NCBI GenBank assembly: GCA_014549065.1
Contig: JACDOX010000156.1
Span: 639,857-703,856 of the forward strand
Source of the DNA: Cardinalis cardinalis
Lineage: Eukaryota; Chordata; Aves; Passeriformes; Cardinalidae
Direction of reading: 5' to 3'
DNA: 64,000 nucleotides
In this document: in pieces, positions 1 to 11,459 of the stretch
Numbering within the stretch: position 1 is the first letter of the stretch
How the letters are laid out: every line of letters begins with the position of its first letter
Notes under the pieces: model-generated
What the model saw: only the letters and a program-made list of their open reading frames with translations
What the model was told of the DNA's origin: nothing
The model's database searches: none
Made by a program: the position numbers and the translations under genes

Positions 1-1354
1 AACAATAGCTGATTAGGTCTCTTACAAAATGAATTAATTATTTGATAGACCCTAATTTAACAGACATAAGACTTTAATGGATGACTTACTACAGAGGATA
101 AACAAAGAAATACTACCAGTGGATAAACTATAGAACAGGGTTGAGATTCCTATATAACAGATAGCAAAGAAATCTAAAGTATAGATGAAGATTCAATATA
201 TCTTACCATCCAATTTCTGATGTGGTATATGTAGGACCCTTCCTCTCAGTTTCCAGAAAACTATCCATGGAGATGTGTCCAAACTTTGCGGGGGAAGCCC
301 ACACACTTCCAAGGAGTGTGTAGGAGGCTTCTGTCTCCGTGATAATTTGTGTAGCTTTTATAGTGTAAAGCAGTGGTTTTGGCCAATGATATTTAATCTT
401 TGTCTCTCTTCACATCTGCTCTCCAGACCAAGATATTTATGCTTAGCTGGGGGTCTCAGCCTTCTTGGCACCAGAGATAACCCCCTGTCAGTCATTGGTC
501 CTGGCCTGGGCTACTTCTTCCATAAGCACCAGCTGAGGTGTTGGTGGAGGAGGCAGGGGGCATCCTGCCACAGGGCTCCTCTCCTGCTCTCTCATTGCAT
601 GCCCCCAGATTTAGTGTCCTGCAGCTTCATATTCGAAGGGGTAGAAAAACTCAGGCTGTTGCCAATGCTATTACTTACTCAAAAAGTCAACAGCAAACTG
701 TCAAGTGGCACCTTTCAAGCATTTCGCAGATGTCATTTATTTTAAAATATTTGCTTGGGTTTAAATTTTTATATAAAATACAAAATTAATGTGGTAAACA
801 GTGAAAGCGAGAAATATTTTATGAACACATTTACCAAAATAAAAAGAGCTCCTAATGCTGCTGCCTAATCATGGAGCATTTTAAGAACACTCCTTTAACA
901 CTATTCTTTGTTGTCTGATCCATAGCTTAGCACAGTAGGATTTCATTTTTGGTGTCACTATGAAATGCAGTGTGCAGCACATGAAATGTTAATGTAATGC
1001 ATAAATGTGTAATTAAAACCAAGGTGATGTAAACAAGAAAGTATTGAATAGCTGAAATATTCCATGGTTTGCAAGTGCCATTAGGGAAAAAAAAATTGGG
1101 TTTTTTACCCATTCATGTTTTGACATAATTTCCTTCTTTTTCTTTCTCTTAATCTCTGAAATAAAGTTTCCAATCTGAACTGAGAGTAACCAAATATTTC
1201 CTAAGACAAACTTAATATTGCACTGATTAATACAGAGAGTACTGTCCTTTCTACAGATGTGAATCAGTAAAACTCCAATGCCATCAGTGAAGCTACACCA
1301 CTAAACATCAGCTGAAACTTAATTTACTTGGACAACAAACACCAATTAGGGATA
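1..1354. other. Non-coding span, no recognised gene
   Basis: This is AT-rich single-copy sequence with a more GC-rich patch near 440-640. The longest open frame (275-745, plus strand, 156 codons) resembles no family I know: it is rich in Cys, Leu and Ser, as expected of chance translation, and it overlaps another frame. I see no splice-site pattern, tRNA or known repeat. The span ends at the target-site duplication of the LTR that follows. Confidence 0.6.
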
Positions 1355-1359
1355 CTCTG

Positions 1360-1729
1360 TGTTACGGTGGGCCATTTGTCCGGTGCAGGGAAAAATTCCA
1401 CACACTCAATGTGAGAGTTCAGAAAGNTTCTGTTTATTAGAGAGAGCACCAAACTTTTATACACAACAAGTAATAAGCTCATACATATTCTAAAGCTAAG
1501 CAGTCTATTGGTTATACTACAATATCGACTCTTCTTCATTCTTTCGGGATTACATTCCTTTTTCCCACGTCTCTCTGTCTACTTGTTATCGTACCACAGC
1601 TATGCCCAAGGACATGATATTTTGCAGGTGCAAAAACTCAGATTAGCTGGGTTCGGTACTTTCCCAGCCTTTGGTCCACTAACAAGCGAATGTCTATGTG
1701 ACCCCTGTCACATTAGCCATTCCACAACA
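1360..1729 (-). mobile_element. Solo LTR of an endogenous retrovirus, with target-site duplication
   Basis: On the plus strand this 370-bp block begins TGTTACGG and ends CCACAACA, giving TG...CA ends and a short imperfect terminal inverted repeat. It is flanked on both sides by the same five bases, CTCTG (1355-1359 and 1730-1734). Read on the minus strand it has a TATA-type box (plus 1454-1462), then a poly(A) signal AATAAA (plus 1433-1438), then the U5 end, so the LTR points left. No internal gag or pol sequence and no second LTR adjoin it, so it is a solo LTR. A 5-bp duplication suits ERVL-like or some ERV1-like elements. It keeps many CpGs (for example near 1365, 1381, 1526, 1546 and 1652), which suggests a fairly recent insertion. 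One ambiguous base lies at 1427. The family name is not assigned. Confidence 0.85.
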
Positions 1730-1734
1730 CTCTG

Positions 1735-2230
1735 TAAGGACAAGAACTATTTAAAAAAATATTTTTTCTATGTATGAAAATTAAGAGGTTATTTTGAGAT
1801 TCAACACTATCTCTGTGTCTTTTCCACAATACTCTTTGCTCCTAGATTTGAATGATTGATGTAAGCCCAGAATTGACTAATAGACTCAGAATCTCAGACT
1901 GACAGTGTTCAAAAAGCATGTGGAAGATGCTCTCATGCACACTGTGTGACGCTTGGGGTTGCCTGCGCAGGGCTAAGAGTTGAACTTGATAATCCTTGTG
2001 GAAGCCTTCCAACTCAGCATATTCTGGGATTCTCTGATGATATGGTGCCTGATAGTATATAAATGACAGTATAACCCCTGAAGGTAAACAGAGGGAAACC
2101 TGGTGAAATCTAATCTTTGTTACTAGCACTGAGAGTCATCACAATGTCCCATAGGTGCCATCATCTGATTACTAAAGTTCTTAGAAATGCCCCTGCCCAA
2201 ATTAAGGTGCAAATGAGACCATATGCCAGT
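1735..2230. other. Non-coding span between LTRs
   Basis: I see no gene here. The minus-strand open frame at 1842-2129 (95 codons) has no recognisable motif. The last part (about 2150-2230) may belong to the flank or 3' edge of the LTR-like repeat that follows, but I could not set a boundary. Confidence 0.45.
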
Positions 2231-2259
2231 AGTATGAGCTTTATTTGATAGTAAATACA

Positions 2260-2284
2260 AGAGAGAGAGAGAGAGAGAGGGAGA
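2260..2284. repeat. (GA)n microsatellite
   Basis: A run of GA dinucleotides, about 12 units with one late interruption, lies within the LTR-like repeat just beyond its minus-strand poly(A) signal. Confidence 0.9.
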
Positions 2285-2469
2285 AATCAGAAATAGGTGA
2301 GGGAGTCAGAAAGAGAGTTACAGGGACAGAATAAGGAAAAAAGGACTACCCCATGGATTCTGGCAGTGTTCCATTTATTCTCTCCAGCTGGTCTTCCTGG
2401 TGGTGAAGGTTCCCCCCAAAAGCACAGAATCCAATGGTTAATATATGCTCAGTCCAGGCAGGAAAACCT

Positions 2470-2486
2470 GGGGGGGGGGGGGGGGG
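2470..2486. repeat. Poly(G) tract of 17 bases
   Basis: Seventeen consecutive G lie within the LTR-like repeat. Such a run can form a G-quadruplex and is prone to sequencing and assembly length errors. Confidence 0.9.
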
Positions 2487-2968
2487 CAAGTTTGCCTCTT
2501 ACAACAGACTCAGGGTTTGTGCATCACATGCAGTGCTGTGGTGCAAGGCTTCAGGAATGACTCTGCAGGGCACCTCAGATGGCCTTTGATGGAATAAAGA
2601 GCCACCTCACCTGCCCCTCATGTGAATGTCCCATAGACGTGGCCTGTGAGGAAGAAGTTCTGCTGCATTCAGCTTTCATGTGGATGTATTCCTCTCCTTC
2701 AGCCTTGTTTGTTTCTTCTCAGTCTGAGGTGATTAAATAATGGGTTTTCCCTTTATTTAATCTTAGTGGTTTAACTTACAATCCAAAGTCCCAGTCAGGT
2801 ATCTTCAGGGAGGCTTCTTTGGTTATAGCTTCTTTATACAGTTTTTGTCATAACAAGCAAAACTTTATAGCAATGTTTGAGGCATGCCCTATTTCAGTCT
2901 CTGACAATAGGGAAACAGCTTATTCATTCAATAAAGGACTGAGCAATGAGATGCCATACATAGGTCGC

Positions 2969-3532
2969 TGTTGGGGTGTAACCCCAGTAGACAGCTGAGC
3001 ACCACACAGGTACTCTTCCCCTCCACGTGACATGAAAAGATACAGAAGGATTAAAGTACAAATGCTCATGAGTCGAGATAAATACTGATTAATAATTTTT
3101 TTAAAGGGAAGGGGGCAAGAATGGTAGGAGAAAGAGAAGGAAACAAAAAAAAACCTAGATAAACAAAAAATGCAAGAGGAAAAAATTGCTCACAGGCTAC
3201 TGATCCATGTCCATCTCATCCCTGAAAATCAGTAGTCCCCATTGTCTTCCACCCTGCAGCTTTCTGTGCTGAGCATGGCATCACATGGTACATAGAATAC
3301 CTCAGTTGGGGTCAGCTTTCCCAGCTCCATCACTTCCAAACAACATGTGCACCCCCAGCCCACTTGCTGGCGGAATGAGGAACAGAAGAGGCATTCATGC
3401 TGTGTAAACACTGCTCACCAGTAAAGAAAATATTTCCAAGTTATCAACACTGTTGCCGGCACAAATCCAAAACACAGTTCCACATTAATTATTGTGAAGA
3501 AATTTAACCCTGCCCCAGCCAAATCTAATGCA
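2969..3532 (-). mobile_element. Endogenous retrovirus LTR, probably ERVL-like
   Basis: The block starts TGTTGGGG on the plus strand and its last bases are TAATGCA, so it has TG...CA ends over about 564 bp. Its wording (an opening with an inverted GGGGT/ACCCC, then a long middle, then a segment ending near CCAGCCAAA) matches an LTR I recall as common in bird genomes, read here in reverse. Flanks just outside (GGTCGC on the left, AATGTG on the right) are not a duplication, so either the ends are slightly misplaced or the element was rearranged or inserted into the repeat at 2231-2968. The A-rich interior (3100-3190) departs from the rest and may be decayed. No internal viral gene adjoins it. 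Confidence 0.6.
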
Positions 3533-4538
3533 AATGTGAAAAGTAAGAGAATTAGCACCCATTCGTATCTTTTCTGATCTGGTATGGGAACACAGGAGAA
3601 ATGCAAAATTAGAACACCAGATTATTGGATAATTACAAGTCCTCTTTAATCTAAATATATTGTATAATTGTTCTTGATTTATCTGATCTAAACATCTGAT
3701 TTGGGGCATAAATTGTAATGTTATGTTTTATAGCAAGTGACATAAAATGATCTCTGGAGGAAAAAAGTTGAAGTTTAAAACTCAAGAATTTCTGTTTTCT
3801 TGTATATTAGTCCTCAAGTGTTTAAGTATTCAACAGTGCATAACACATATAATTTGAAACAATAGCCAATCTACATAGGCTGTTTTAATAGGCAGGCAGT
3901 ATTAATCATTCATTTTTCTTTGAAAGACAGCAGAAATTTTATTGTCATCACAATTAAGAGAGTATAAAGACATGAAACCTTTTGATTTCCTTCTCTGTTG
4001 TCCATTCATTTTAAAAAAGTCATTAAAAAATGTAAAAAGTATTCTCTTTGTATTACAAATTTGTTATGTGTTCATATCTGGATCCTACTCCAAAATGTCT
4101 AAATTGTGACTTTGAATAAATTAAAACTATTATCTTAAATGTACATGTCCAGCTAATTTTTAATGAGACCTAGACCAGCACATTTGCAGCTAGAAATTAG
4201 GCCATAATGTCACCATCTTTTTCACTTCTGCGTATCAACATTAAATTGACCTTCTCAAATACTCCAGTATTTAAAAAAAAAAAAAAAAAGAAGTTGGAAT
4301 ATCGCAGCCAGATCTCTCAGATCTACTTCAAGGCTTTCTCTAGTTTGCACAAAGTAACTCCCACAAATCCAAAACTCACAATTATCAGCAAAATTGGATC
4401 TGTCTTATCTGAATTACTATGAGCCAGGAACTTTGTACTCAGCCAGCAGCAGGTGGGTGAAGGGATGTGAAGAGGTGATCAGTGTAGTAAACCCCATAGA
4501 TCTGGGAAAGGCACCATGGAGGATTTGAATAATAGGAA
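3533..4538. other. Non-coding span with a 17-base poly(A)
   Basis: AT-rich sequence without a recognised gene or repeat, apart from an uninterrupted A17 at 4273-4289. It is possible that the following LTR begins earlier than 4539 and takes in part of 4440-4538. Confidence 0.5.
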
Positions 4539-4698
4539 TGCTGACCCAGCACCAATGAAGTTCCTGTCTCCCTGACCTCTGCCCCATAACCTATCTCTGT
4601 AACCCTATAAGGCAAATGTTACTTTAACCCCTACTATTGGTCAATTATGGAATCCCCTAGACTCTTTCTATTGGTTAAGCTTGGATCCTATCCAAACC

Positions 4699-4706
4699 TA
4701 TAAAAA
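4699..4706 (+). promoter_or_regulatory. TATA box of the LTR
   Basis: TATAAAAA lies about 25 bp downstream of an inverted CCAAT box and 63 bp upstream of the poly(A) signal, the spacing expected of a retroviral U3-R unit. Whether it is active is unknown. Confidence 0.6.
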
Positions 4707-4768
4707 GGGCATACTGAACCCCATTAGATTAGAAGAAGAAGAACTGAGACCCTTCACAGATTATTCCC

Positions 4769-4775
4769 AATAAAA
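4769..4775 (+). terminator. LTR poly(A) signal
   Basis: AATAAAA sits downstream of the LTR TATA box at 4699-4706 and is the expected 3'-processing signal of an LTR R region. Confidence 0.55.
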
Positions 4776-5050
4776 CCATCTCTGTGGAACCAGCCAGCCC
4801 CTCTTTCTTCTCCTCTCTCTCCGTCTGCTGCAGCCTCAAGCCCAGAGCACCCATCCCTAGCAAGCAAAGAGCTGAATCCTAAGAGCTTGCTAATCACTAT
4901 CGAGCTGATAATCACCATGCTTGCTGGATGGTAGCCCCACAACAATTCGGCCTGAGCTAAGCCTGGCTCTCAGGCACCCTGTCCTCTTGGAGACTGAGCT
5001 CCCAAGCTAACTTGCCCTGCTTTATTAGAAGGCCAGAACAGAGGCTTTAT

Positions 5051-8000
5051 TAGATCAGCACCTACAGAGATGGGCTTGCTGGGATTTTCCCTGAAGACCC
5101 AGCTTCTCACAGCCAGATGTGAAAAGGCAGGCAAAATCTCTGGCCACTAGCAGTAGCCCATTCAAACCCAGTGATTTCCTGTCCAAGACCCCTAGGCACT
5201 TAACTTGAACTTGAGCCTGTCTCATACCACATCTAAATTTGTTCTTCAGACACAGATATTCCTCCGTCTGGTCTTGCTTAGAAGCTCTTCCAGGTCTTAT
5301 TTTGTTCCTAAATATTAAATCCATGGCAAACTGATAATATTTTCATTATCTGTAATATTAGTAGCAGCAACAGCAGCTGTGTTAGAAGTATTAAATAGCT
5401 CAAGTTAGCACCTCCTAATTCCAGAGCCTTGGCAGTAAACATGGAACCAGAAAACATCCCTGTTGGTCCTGTGAGAGTATTCACCTTTCAGCAAGGCAGC
5501 ATGTAGCCTTATCAGACTTCAAAAAGCCCAGAGGGAAATGCTGATGCAACTTGGCTACTCCTCTGAAACTTGTTTTTGAAGATCTTCCAGTTCTTTTTCA
5601 CAAAACCTCAACAGGTTTTGTTTTAAGCTCCTGCCTTGTCTCCTGAGCTGTCTTTGACAACTCTGTCCAGAAAGAGAATACTAACCTCAGTTCTCACTTG
5701 CAGTCACAAATCTCAGTGGAAATCATTGCACAGAATCACTTTTTGTACTATTTTTACTGTGTAACTTTAACATTGCAACATAAGTTACACAGATGGAATT
5801 GACTTCAGTAGAATTGTCTTGGATGTTTATGAGAGCACACTTGATCCAGCAGTAGATTATGCAAGAGATGAGCAAAGGAAAATCCTGTTAGCTTAAGGAG
5901 ACAGTTTGCACCTTACAAACCAAATCATAAAGTCAGTCTGGATTATAAACTGGTTTCTAAAGTTTGTCAAGCATACTATTTTTTTGTAACATGGGAAAAC
6001 AGGGATGTTTTCTGGTTGCGTGTTTACTGCAGAAGGAGCAATCTTTGACACCCTGTCCAAGCTAGGCCTTATGTTATACTGTTTTCTCCAAAGGTTCTAC
6101 CTCCCAGAAGGACCAAACAGTCTTCTGAAGAAATCCTAAAGAAATATTTTTCAGTTCAAAAATATAGCAGGTATAATGGAATGCTTATTTAATTATTTAA
6201 TCATTTACAACAATTATCATTTATGTAAAATAAAGTTTATTTAAATAAAACATTTCCAAGTCAGATCAGCTCCAGTCAAAGGAGTTTCTATCATGATAAT
6301 GCTACACGTAAACAGAAAAGAGGGTGAAGAAGAATTGCAAGATCTGTTTGAGAGTATGGATGATTTTTACTCCATTTAGGTCTTCTTCACCACTTTTGCA
6401 AAACTCCTTTTACATTGCTCTTCCTTCATTTGTGTTCCCTCCTACCCTGCCATACGCTCTTTTCTAAATTTTTGGCCTACTCTTCCCTTGAGTTTATTCC
6501 CTTTTTTTTTTCTCTAATATAAGAAAAGAATGATAAAAACCACTTACAAATGCACTTCTATGATTCTTTGCCAAGGATTTAAACAGAAATCTTTTGGACT
6601 ACAGAAATAGTCTCCACAACCATCTACCTGTCTTTTTTCTCCTTTGTGTAATCATTCTCCATTTTCTGTTCCATTGCCCATCTCAAACGCACGGATCTCA
6701 CAAGAAATAGGCTACCTAGAAAAGCACTCTGGGTTATTTCACTCCTACCCAAACTATGTTTTCCCAAGGAACTTAAGTTTCCCTTTGCAATAGAAAAGGT
6801 AAGTAACTGTATACAAAATACTTCCAACTCCTCTTTCATAACTTTACCATAGCATGATAAATCAGTGTTTAAGAAGGATGCCATGAAATATTAGTGGTTG
6901 AGATAGTTCTAACACAACAGCTTTTCATTCAAAGCTGCTGCTTATTTAATAATTGGCAAACTCTTACCAAAAGACAGGCAGAATTCCACCAGAAACCTTC
7001 CCATTCTCCCATTGGTTCACCTGACACCACACTCTGGATCACACCACACTCCCAGAGACACGGCTAATCTCAGGGCTGAGGACCCTAGAGCCTTCAGGCT
7101 CAGCAGTGGAAGAAGGCCCTGAGCTGAACAAGCATTTACAGTGCATCTGAATTTCCCCCAGTTTCAAATCCGATAGCCCAGTATAGCAGATCCCTGTGTC
7201 ACCGAGATGCAAGAGGAGTTATTGACATGGACAAAACTCTTTAGATGGCGGCTTACTTACAGACTGTGCCTTGACCTTTCATGCAATTGGCAGACTAACC
7301 ATGTCACTGCTTTCTGAGTAGCAGCTGCAAGGTTTTACAAGGAGTGAAATAATGGCATGAAGAGATATTTTGTTGCCAGATTTGTGGGATTAGTAAACTC
7401 CTTTTCATTGACAAAAAATTTACCAAAATCCGGAGAATCTCTAAATGCCTGCAGATAATGGATATGAACCCAGCCATTTAATCAAATTAACAGCCCCCTT
7501 GAAAAGCATTTCTGGACAACAGACAAATCCAGAGAGTGCCTTTGACAAGACTCTCTCTAGTAGTGTTTCAAATGACTCAAGCACAAAAGGGGCCTACACC
7601 ACATCCTTTGGGAGACAGTTTCACAAACCAGAAGACCTTATACAGGTAAGGCAGCCTAAAATGCTCCCTCCAAGGTAATGTTTTACTCCAGCATACCTTT
7701 CCAGGCTTCTTGCAAAAAGAATCTCTTCTCATACCCCACACAGGCAGGTGGAAATCTAAAAAAATGAGAGGTGCTGTTAGCTCCACATCATTTTGGTTGT
7801 GAGATGAGCTTTCATAACTGTTATGCACTGAAGCTAAACTATGAGTTGCAAGGTGAAAGAATAATCTTGCTGGGACATTTTGTTAATCTTTAGAAAGGAT
7901 GTTTATAAATCAACACAGGAGAAATGGCACAAACCTTGACATTTGTAGTCACAAATTGAAACATTCAAGAAACAGGCAGGGATGTTTAGCCAGACCACCA

Positions 8001-8939
8001 GGAAGAAGGGAGTAAGGAGATTCTAGTCCTGAAAAGCTGAATCTTTGAACTTGCTTTGGGCTTCCTAACCAGAAATACTACGGAGATACTTACAGATATG
8101 AGAATAATAACAAAGTCAAGAATGATGTGGAGAGAAATGAGAGGAATCTGAAAGCCAGCCAACTAACGCTGCCCCCAAATGTACTGGACATCTGCAGGAG
8201 ATATGTATGTAAATGGATTAGAGCCCTGGAATTGTTAGCCAGTTCTCCATCTCCCTGCAATATACAGAATAGATAAATAAATAGTGGGCATATGTGATAG
8301 ATATTTAGATTTTGCATTAGACTTTAAAATCTCAGTCTAACTGAATGCATTAGCCTGTATTTTCTGTTTATGCCTCTGGGATGCCATGGAAACACAGCAC
8401 TGAATCGTAATGGGTCTCTCCTGGTAATAAATAAACAAAGTCTTTGTCTGTTCATGTTTCAATTTCTTTCTTTTTCTTTTTATTCATGTAATTTACAGCT
8501 TCAGAAGGAAAACAGACCTACCCCCACCCATTGTCTTTGGTTGCAAGGCATGCTTAAAATAAATACAAAATGCACCTTCTAGTGGCCACTGTGGCTTCCT
8601 ATATGGCTGCTACTACCATCAGTAAGCAGTGAATGCCCCCTATTTGTGTTGAACTTCCTTCTGAGGAAAAATGTGGCCTTATAATCGAACCCGGAGTCAG
8701 GGTTGCTTTACTAAATTGCAGCCTAACCTAAAGAGCACTTAATATACTCATTGAAACTGAAAGCTGTTCTTTTCCTTGCAACTCTAAGAGGCTACAGGCA
8801 GTCCCTTTTTCTATAGTCAGTAACAATGTTCATTGCCTTTAAACTGCTCCTCCAAATCAATGACACACTATCACTTCCCATGCTCCAGAGCTTATTAAAG
8901 CAAACCAAAGCAATCATCCCCATCAGGCTAATGCACAGG
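5051..8939. other. Non-coding span, no recognised gene or repeat
   Basis: This 3.9-kb stretch is ordinary AT-rich DNA. Open frames are short and overlap one another on both strands. Around 6960-7160 the base composition rises in GC with several short CACACTC-type repeats, but I cannot assign it to a known repeat. The segment 7240-7440 is unbroken and free of repeats, so it could be part of a conserved element; there is no direct evidence. Confidence 0.5.
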
Positions 8940-9320
8940 AGCAAGGTGAAACTCTAAGCACCAAATGATAGAAATACCAAGTATCACACAGCATCGGTTT
9001 GCCATCTGGCACCTGCTGTCCCTGTCTGAAATGAATAAAGTCATTGAGAGGGGATGTTGTGCAGTAACATGAGTAATAGAAAGGCTGATAATTATCTATG
9101 TGGAGAAGTGGGCAGATTTAATTAGACTACTCAAATCTGAAAAGTCAACTGAATCCAAAGGCAGTAACCTCGGCTGTGGAGGGTTGCCATATGGCTGCTC
9201 TCAAGCTTTCAGGTCAGACTGAAATTCAGCAGGGACCTTCGTCACTAATTTAGAAATTCAGAGCCATGTGCTTGACGCTACATCTGTCAGGCAGTTCTCA
9301 GGCAAGAACTACAGCAATAC
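8940..9320. promoter_or_regulatory. Candidate conserved non-coding element
   Basis: About 380 bp of balanced-composition, repeat-free sequence containing homeodomain-type cores (TTTAATTAGA near 9118) and several short motifs, in a window otherwise dominated by AT-rich drift and transposons. It has no coding frame. The call rests only on texture: no alignment was possible. Confidence 0.2.
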
Positions 9321-11459
9321 CAGGTAGGCAGGTATTGAGTCCCTGTTGTACCATGTCTGAGTAACAAGCTGACTTTCCTACAACCCCAGCTGGTCAGTCC
9401 TGGGAAGAGGATAGCAGGAAGAAAGAGCAAGGGTACAAAATGCCGTTAGGGCAGCATTCAACTGGATGGATCTCCAACACAAGGGTGAAACTGAGATACC
9501 TTTTAACAGGCTTGGGTCTCCAAAATGCACATGGGCTTATGAACTGAAGCAGATCTCCTGGGTGGGACAACTGATTTTATTAAGAATTTGAATCATATCA
9601 TGAAACATTACTGTGCAGGGAATCAGATGGTGAAGAATTGGTCTTGGAAATAATGGGTGCAACATGTGAGCCTTAAAAAATCTTTTCTCTTACCCTTCTC
9701 CCAACCTTAGCGTATGTACATGAAGTAAAATGCACGGATTGCTTTCTCTTCCTGCTTTTTCTTTTTCTTCTTCCAGAAACATTGATCACTTGTTTATTCG
9801 TATTCTGATTTTCCTTTTTCTAATCTGACCACCAGGCTAGGATAAAAAATATTTTAACCTTAAAAAGTAGTAATATATTTAATAATCCCTGGAGAATAAA
9901 ACAAGAGTTTTCAGAACCCACATAGTACATAAGGGAATAAGTACACCATCACACTATGTATTGCAGAGAAAGATATCAACAAAGAATCTAGTCATGATAA
10001 CTGGATGAGAAAAGTGATTAAATAGGTGGAATAAATCTGGTTTGTTTCTCTAGGATTTGCAAAATCTGTAAGGCTTTGCCTGCACTTCTCTTTTCAATGT
10101 GATTTTACACCAGAAGGCTGTAGATTGTGAGGAATCTACTATGCAGGGAATGACCATTTTCATCAACTGCCTTCCTCCTCCTGGGTCATGTATGGCTACA
10201 GCAGAGTCTCATGCCCTGCTTCTGGCCAGCAAAGAGAAGGAGCAGATGCTCTCCCAGGAAGTCACTTGCTATTTGTGGAGATGGCACCAGTACAACAACC
10301 ATGGACCAAGAGCGATGTTGGATGTAAGTGAGCACGGGACTTTACAGTTGGGCTCGAGCCAAACAAATACAGATAGGAGGGCTTAGTGAGCAGCACAGTG
10401 TGAGCTACTCCCTGCCCAGAAAGCTATAAATTCCAGCTTGCCACTAGCAAACCCAACTAATCAGGGTTTCCCATACCTTCAGTCATCCGGGAGAACCATA
10501 AAAAAACATGNCAGGAATATGACTGATTAGTTGTAAATTTTAAGCTGTAACTGGTTAAAATATAACTTGGTTACTGTCACCTTCTTGTATTTTGTCACTC
10601 TGGTTAGACACATAATTTTAAGTAGCTACGTGTCCCAGTGGCGGGGTCAAGAGGCCCTGCTGTCCACGGCACTTACTTTTGCATAGGGAGATTTGGCAAA
10701 AAATTGCCTGTATAAGGAATTGTTCAGAAATCTCTCAAGTTCATGTCAGTGTCTGCTTCTTTCAGTATCTGTGCAGCACTAGATTGTGTGAGCCTTTACA
10801 TAACACAGAGGTCAGTCTTATGCCCTCACCAGGCATGCCTATTTGTGTAGTTTATCACACTTTGTACAATCAGAGAACACCAGCACAGAGCAGCTAAGAT
10901 TATTACAGAAGGTTCCAGGTATTTGAGGCTGGAGTCATCCGTAAATGTACAAAAAAGCAAGACCAAATCTCATTAGATTAGCTACTATAACCAGATAGCT
11001 ACTATTTCAGCGGAGGCCAATCAAGTCAAGAAAACACCTTTAAATCACAGGGTTTTTTCAGGGAAAAGAGAGACAGACAGATGGCTACAGAAAATGTTTA
11101 CACTGCATCAAGCACTGTGGTAAGTTGACCTTGGCTGGACACCAGGTACCCACCAAAGTGACTCTGTCAATCCCCTCCTGAGTGGCACAGGGAGGAGAAA
11201 ATATAACAAAAGGCTCGTGGGTCAAGACAAGGACAGGAAAATATCACTCATGGGCAAAAATTATTCAAGATGGGGAAAAAAGTCCATTACCAAACCAGTT
11301 AGAGTTGGATAATAAGAAATATAAGCAAATTTTAAAACACCTTCCCTCAATCTGTTCCTTCTTCCTGGACTCAAGGTGGCTCCCAAACTCTTTACCTCAG
11401 AGGGATGGGGAATGGAACTTGTGGTCAGTTCATCACACATTGTCTCTGCCACTGCTTCC
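9321..11459. other. Non-coding span, no recognised gene
   Basis: I see no gene. Two open frames (10099-10386, 95 codons, and 11182-11472, 96 codons, both plus) lack recognisable domains. The part from 10380 to 10680 has several CpGs and an ambiguous base at 10511 and could be an old transposon piece that I cannot name. Confidence 0.45.

Larger units (their letters stand above)
2231..2968 (-). mobile_element. LTR-like interspersed repeat
   Basis: A minus-strand AATAAA signal (plus 2240-2245, TTTATT) lies next to a GA-rich tract and a long mid-GC stretch unlike the AT-rich surroundings. The arrangement resembles a reverse-oriented retroviral LTR, with poly(A) signal near the left edge and U3 to the right, and its wording resembles repeats I associate with bird genomes. 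I could not find TG/CA ends with a target duplication. It runs straight into the next LTR at 2969, so the two may be nested or parts of one composite insertion. Class and exact limits are uncertain. Confidence 0.45.
4539..4944 (+). mobile_element. Endogenous retrovirus LTR with intact promoter signals
   Basis: This block carries the signals of an LTR in the right order on the plus strand: two inverted CCAAT boxes (ATTGG at 4636-4640 and 4670-4674), a TATA box (TATAAAAA at 4699-4706), and a poly(A) signal (AATAAAA at 4769-4775), followed by a C- and T-rich U5-like stretch. I chose TGCTGACC at 4539 and CCCCACAACA at 4944 as the TG...CA ends, but no target duplication flanks them (AGGAA against ATTCG), so the true element may extend on either side, perhaps to about 5041. 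A GAA-rich stretch lies between TATA and poly(A) signal. I see no primer-binding site or viral gene downstream. Family not assigned. Confidence 0.6.

Noticed and set aside
4539..5324. Full provirus starting at the LTR
   Set aside because: No primer-binding site, gag or pol similarity was seen to the right, and no second LTR of the same family occurs within the window.
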